NCBI RefSeq assembly: GCF_030817655.1 | Contig: NZ_JAUSZM010000003.1 | Location: forward strand, 1,488,001-1,552,000 | Source of the DNA: Streptomyces sp. V4I2 | Lineage (GTDB): Bacteria > Actinomycetota > Actinomycetes > Streptomycetales > Streptomycetaceae | Direction of reading: 5' to 3' | DNA length: 64,000 nt | Shown here: positions 61,639 to 64,000 of the stretch, one piece after another | Numbering within the stretch: position 1 is the first letter of the stretch | Layout: each line of letters opens with the position of its first letter | Notes under the pieces: model-generated | Told to the model about the DNA's origin: nothing | What the model saw: only the letters and a program-made list of their open reading frames with translations | The model's database searches: none | Position numbers and translations under genes: made by a program

Positions 61639-62525
61639 TGTCCGCCGTCACGGCCCGTTCCACAACGGCCCCGTCCGCAACGGTCCGGCGGCGGCGTCCG
61701 CTCCGGCTGCGCACCGTCCTACTCACCGCGGTCGGCTGGCTGACGGCCTTGATATTCCTGGCGCCGTATCTGCAGATGCTGCTGACGGCCCTGAAGCCGA
61801 CACCGGAACTGATGAAGTCGCCGCCGTCCTATCTGCCGTCGCAGTGGGAGTGGTCGAACTTCGCCGACGTCTGGTCGCTGAAGGACCCGCCGGTCCCCGA
61901 CGCGCTCCTGTTCTCGCTGTACGTCGCCGGGATGTCCACGCTCCTCGCCCTCGCCGTGGGGCTGCCCGCCGCGTACTACACCGCCCGCCACCGGTTCCGC
62001 GGACGCGGCGCCTTCCTGCTGCTGGTGCTGGTCACCCAGATGTTCGCGCCGACCGCACTGCTGGTGGGCATCTACCGGGAGATGGTCAGCCTCGACCTGA
62101 CCGACACCGCGGAGGGGTTGATCCTGGTCAACGCGGCGTTCAACCTGCCGTTCTGCATCTGGATCCTCAACGCGTACTTCGCGAGCATCCCCAAGGAGCT
62201 GGAGGAGGCGGCATTCATGGACGGGGCCGGCCGGCTGGGTGCCATGGTGCGGGTCACCCTGCCGCTGGCGCTGCCCGGAGTGGTGACCGCGCTCGTCTAC
62301 ACGTTCATCGGGGCCTGGAACGAGTACGTCGTCGCCCTCACCATCACCTCGTCCGGCGACCGGACGACACTGACCAAGGCCATCCCCGGGTTCGTCACGG
62401 CGTACCAGGAGCAGTGGCAGTACCTCTTCGCCACGTCACTGATCGCGATCGTGCCGGTCGTCGTCCTGTTCATCTTCGTGGAGCGCTACCTGATCAGCGG
62501 TCTGACGGCCGGCGGCATCAAGTGA
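61638..62525 (+). CDS. Sugar ABC transporter permease 2 (MalG-like)
   Basis: This 295-residue permease has six predicted helices and the docking loop IPKELEEAAFMDGAGRLGAM. ALVYTFIGAWNEYVVALTIT and a C-terminal RYLISGLTAGGIK are typical of MalG-type carbohydrate permeases. The ATG at 61638 overlaps the previous stop. The operon ends here, 24 bases from the convergent DeoR-type regulator gene. No obvious terminator was seen between them. Confidence 0.92.
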   Translation: MSAVTARSTTAPSATVRRRRPLRLRTVLLTAVGWLTALIFLAPYLQMLLTALKPTPELMKSPPSYLPSQWEWSNFADVWSLKDPPVPDALLFSLYVAGMSTLLALAVGLPAAYYTARHRFRGRGAFLLLVLVTQMFAPTALLVGIYREMVSLDLTDTAEGLILVNAAFNLPFCIWILNAYFASIPKELEEAAFMDGAGRLGAMVRVTLPLALPGVVTALVYTFIGAWNEYVVALTITSSGDRTTLTKAIPGFVTAYQEQWQYLFATSLIAIVPVVVLFIFVERYLISGLTAGGIK

Positions 62526-62549
62526 CCGGCCTGCGACGCGCGCCGGCGC

Positions 62550-63338
62550 TCAGGCCCGCACGATCTCCACACCCGCCGCGGCGAACGGCTCGGTCAGCTC
62601 CGGGCCCGCCGCCTTGTCGGTCACCAGCACATGGACGTCTTCCACCGGGCAGATCCGGGCGAAGGCCCGCCGGCCCAGCTTCGAGGAGTCCGCGACCACG
62701 ATCACCCGTTCGGCGCGGCGGGCCAACGCCCAGTTGATGCCTGCCTCGCCCTCGTCCTGGGCCGTCGCCCCGTGCCGGACGTCGATCGCGTCGACGCCGA
62801 TGAAGGCATGGTCGAGCGTGATCTGCGCGAGCATCCCGGTGGCGAGCGGTCCGGTGAGCTCGTACGAGGCAGGGCGGGCCACTCCCCCGGTGAGGACGAG
62901 CTTCACATGGCGGCGTACGACCAGTTCGTTGGCGATGTTCAGGGCGTTGGTGACGACCGTCAGCGAGGGCCCGGCGCCCTCCGTGCTCAGCTCGGGCCTG
63001 ATGGCCAGCGCCCGGGCGACCGCGGTGGTCGTGGTACCGCCGTTCAAGCCCACCACGGCACCCGCCTTCACCAGGCCCGCCGCCGCGTTGGCGATCCGTT
63101 CCTTCTCCGGAGCGTTGCGCGCGGCCTTGTAGCGGAGCGGCAGGTCGTACGCGATGGCGTTGATCACGGCGCCGCCGTGGGTACGGGTGACCATCTGCTG
63201 GCGTGCCAGCTCGTCCAGGTCGCGTCGGATCGTGGCGGTGGAGACATGCAGTACGTCCGCGGCGGCCTCGACCTCGATCCGCCCGTCGCGCGTCAGTATG
63301 TCCAGCAAGGCGCTCCATCGGTCCTGCGGTGCCGCCAT
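62550..63338 (-). CDS. DeoR-family sugar-responsive repressor
   Basis: This 262-residue regulator has an N-terminal DeoR winged helix (RWSALLDILTRDGRIEVEAA, then HVSTATIRRDLDELARQQMV). The C-terminal sugar-phosphate sensor domain resembles ribose-5-phosphate isomerase: GLNGGTTTTAVARAL, VVTNALNIANEL and FIGVDAIDVRHGATAQDEGE. Such repressors release DNA when a phosphorylated sugar from the pathway binds. The start is ATG 63338, with AGGGG upstream. A related site, GTTTCAGCAG (63413-63422), lies about 75 bases upstream, suggesting autoregulation alongside the importer and glycosidase operons. Confidence 0.92.
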   Translation of the reverse strand: MAAPQDRWSALLDILTRDGRIEVEAAADVLHVSTATIRRDLDELARQQMVTRTHGGAVINAIAYDLPLRYKAARNAPEKERIANAAAGLVKAGAVVGLNGGTTTTAVARALAIRPELSTEGAGPSLTVVTNALNIANELVVRRHVKLVLTGGVARPASYELTGPLATGMLAQITLDHAFIGVDAIDVRHGATAQDEGEAGINWALARRAERVIVVADSSKLGRRAFARICPVEDVHVLVTDKAAGPELTEPFAAAGVEIVRA

Positions 63339-63517
63339 GCGTCGTCCCCTGTCCCTGATGTCCGGGCCCGTGACAGCACGAGCCGTGTTCGATTCCCTGA
63401 AAAGCAATGCCTGTTTCAGCAGCTTAGATGCCCAAAGCCAGCACTTATGCGCACAGCGGCCACCCACGGTCCGGCCGTTCACGTGATCAACATCTTCCCC
63501 CCGGGACAATCGTCGCC
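63339..63517. promoter_or_regulatory. Divergent spacer with candidate DeoR site
   Basis: This spacer lies between the regulator and the membrane-protein gene. It contains GTTTCAGCAG at 63413-63422, which shares seven of ten positions with GTTTCTGCTC, the inverse of the importer site. It is the least GC-rich part of the local region. Confidence 0.4.
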
Positions 63518-64000
63518 ATGAGCGACAGTACGGACAACGCGGAGAGCCGCCTGGCCAGGATCGAGCGGTTGCTGGAGAGCGGCGGGCGCGACGCGGCACC
63601 CGCATGGCGCCGGGCGACGCAGGGTGAGCCGCGCTGGGCGGTGACCGCCGTGATCCTGGTGGCGGTCACCCTCCAGCTCATGCTGCCGCACCGCCTCACC
63701 CCCCAGCCGCACTGGGCGCTACCGACCCTGGAACTGGTCCTGCTGGCCGGCCTGATCGCCGCGAACCCCCGGCGGGTCGAGCCCCGGACCCGGTGGCTGC
63801 GCTGGCTCGGCCTGGCCATGATCTGCCTGATCAGCCTGGCCAACGGCTGGGCGGCGGTCCGGCTGGTTGCGGGCCTGGTGAACGGAACCGAGGGGACGGA
63901 CGCCGGGCCCCTGCTGCTGACCGGCGGCGGAATCTGGCTCACGAACGTCATCGTGTTCGCCCTGTGGTACTGGGAGTGGGACCGCGGCGGACCGCTGGCG
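63518..64000 (+). CDS. Integral membrane protein, partial at window end
   Basis: The frame is open from ATG 63518 to the window edge, giving 161 residues. A charged cytoplasmic start (SRLARIERLLESGGRD) is followed by about four hydrophobic segments, the last ending FALWYWEWDRGGPLA. That end motif recurs in a conserved Streptomyces membrane family of unknown role. It is divergent from the DeoR-type gene. No function is assigned. Confidence 0.75.
   Translation, partial: MSDSTDNAESRLARIERLLESGGRDAAPAWRRATQGEPRWAVTAVILVAVTLQLMLPHRLTPQPHWALPTLELVLLAGLIAANPRRVEPRTRWLRWLGLAMICLISLANGWAAVRLVAGLVNGTEGTDAGPLLLTGGGIWLTNVIVFALWYWEWDRGGPLA

Noticed and set aside
1..64000. CRISPR arrays, rRNA and tRNA genes
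   Set aside because: No regularly spaced repeats and no full cloverleaf or rRNA-like stretch was recognised on reading both strands.

Overview
The window is GC-rich actinomycete DNA and almost certainly Streptomyces. Coding follows the high-GC third-position pattern, genes start with ATG, GTG or TTG behind GGAGG-like sites, and many stop/start pairs overlap as ATGA, GTGA or TGATG. The gene content also fits: a LAL-type LuxR regulator, a terpene synthase/P450 pair, Tat- and Sec-exported multidomain glycosidases, DUF427 and MoxR/VWA genes. TTA codons were found in only two places, a terpene-cluster P450 and an insertion-sequence transposase. This fits bldA-type developmental control.

Layout. 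0-2.4 kb: nucleoside catabolism, with a broken uridine phosphorylase, a PfkB-family kinase and a divergent nucleoside hydrolase. 2.4-5.5 kb: a decayed stretch with an endonuclease-family fragment and a frameshifted IS1380-type element. 5.5-11 kb: a small terpene cluster of P450, terpene synthase with an unusual metal-binding motif, and a LAL regulator. 11-15 kb: a GH13 enzyme and a damaged GH63-like glycosidase. 15-19.5 kb: pyruvate carboxylase and a DUF427 protein. 19.5-21.9 kb: a class V aminotransferase fold protein and a second P450. 22-26 kb: an unknown protein, a MoxR ATPase and a metallopeptidase-VWA protein, followed by an IS5-family element inserted at the stop codon of the last gene. 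27.3-28.5 kb: an orphan binding-protein fold without a signal peptide.

28.5-36.3 kb is the most intriguing catabolic region. A four-gene OpuC-type quaternary-amine importer is divergent from an ornithine cyclodeaminase/mu-crystallin family protein, a histidine-ammonia-lyase-like protein, an amidohydrolase and a cysteine-dioxygenase-like cupin. The lyase lacks the glycine of the Ala-Ser-Gly triad that forms the MIO cofactor. A lyase that need not form MIO, next to a betaine importer and a thiol dioxygenase, suggests breakdown of a betainised, possibly sulfur-containing amino acid such as ergothioneine. This is inference, not proof. 36.4-38 kb is decayed, with an ABC exporter fragment and a truncated response regulator.

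38-63.4 kb is a glycan-utilisation locus. One long minus-strand operon (58.6 to 38.1 kb) encodes two GH31 enzymes, GH123, GH35, two SGNH esterases (one frameshifted), GH29 fucosidase, two orphan accessory-module proteins and GH89 alpha-N-acetylglucosaminidase. A divergent sugar ABC importer and a DeoR-family regulator follow, and a shared candidate operator motif links all three transcription units. The linkages targeted (fucose, alpha-GlcNAc, beta-Gal, GalNAc) resemble mucin-type or other complex O-glycans. The window ends inside a membrane protein.

Several genes carry one- or two-base indels or internal deletions. These may be true pseudogenes or sequence errors; read-level data would decide.
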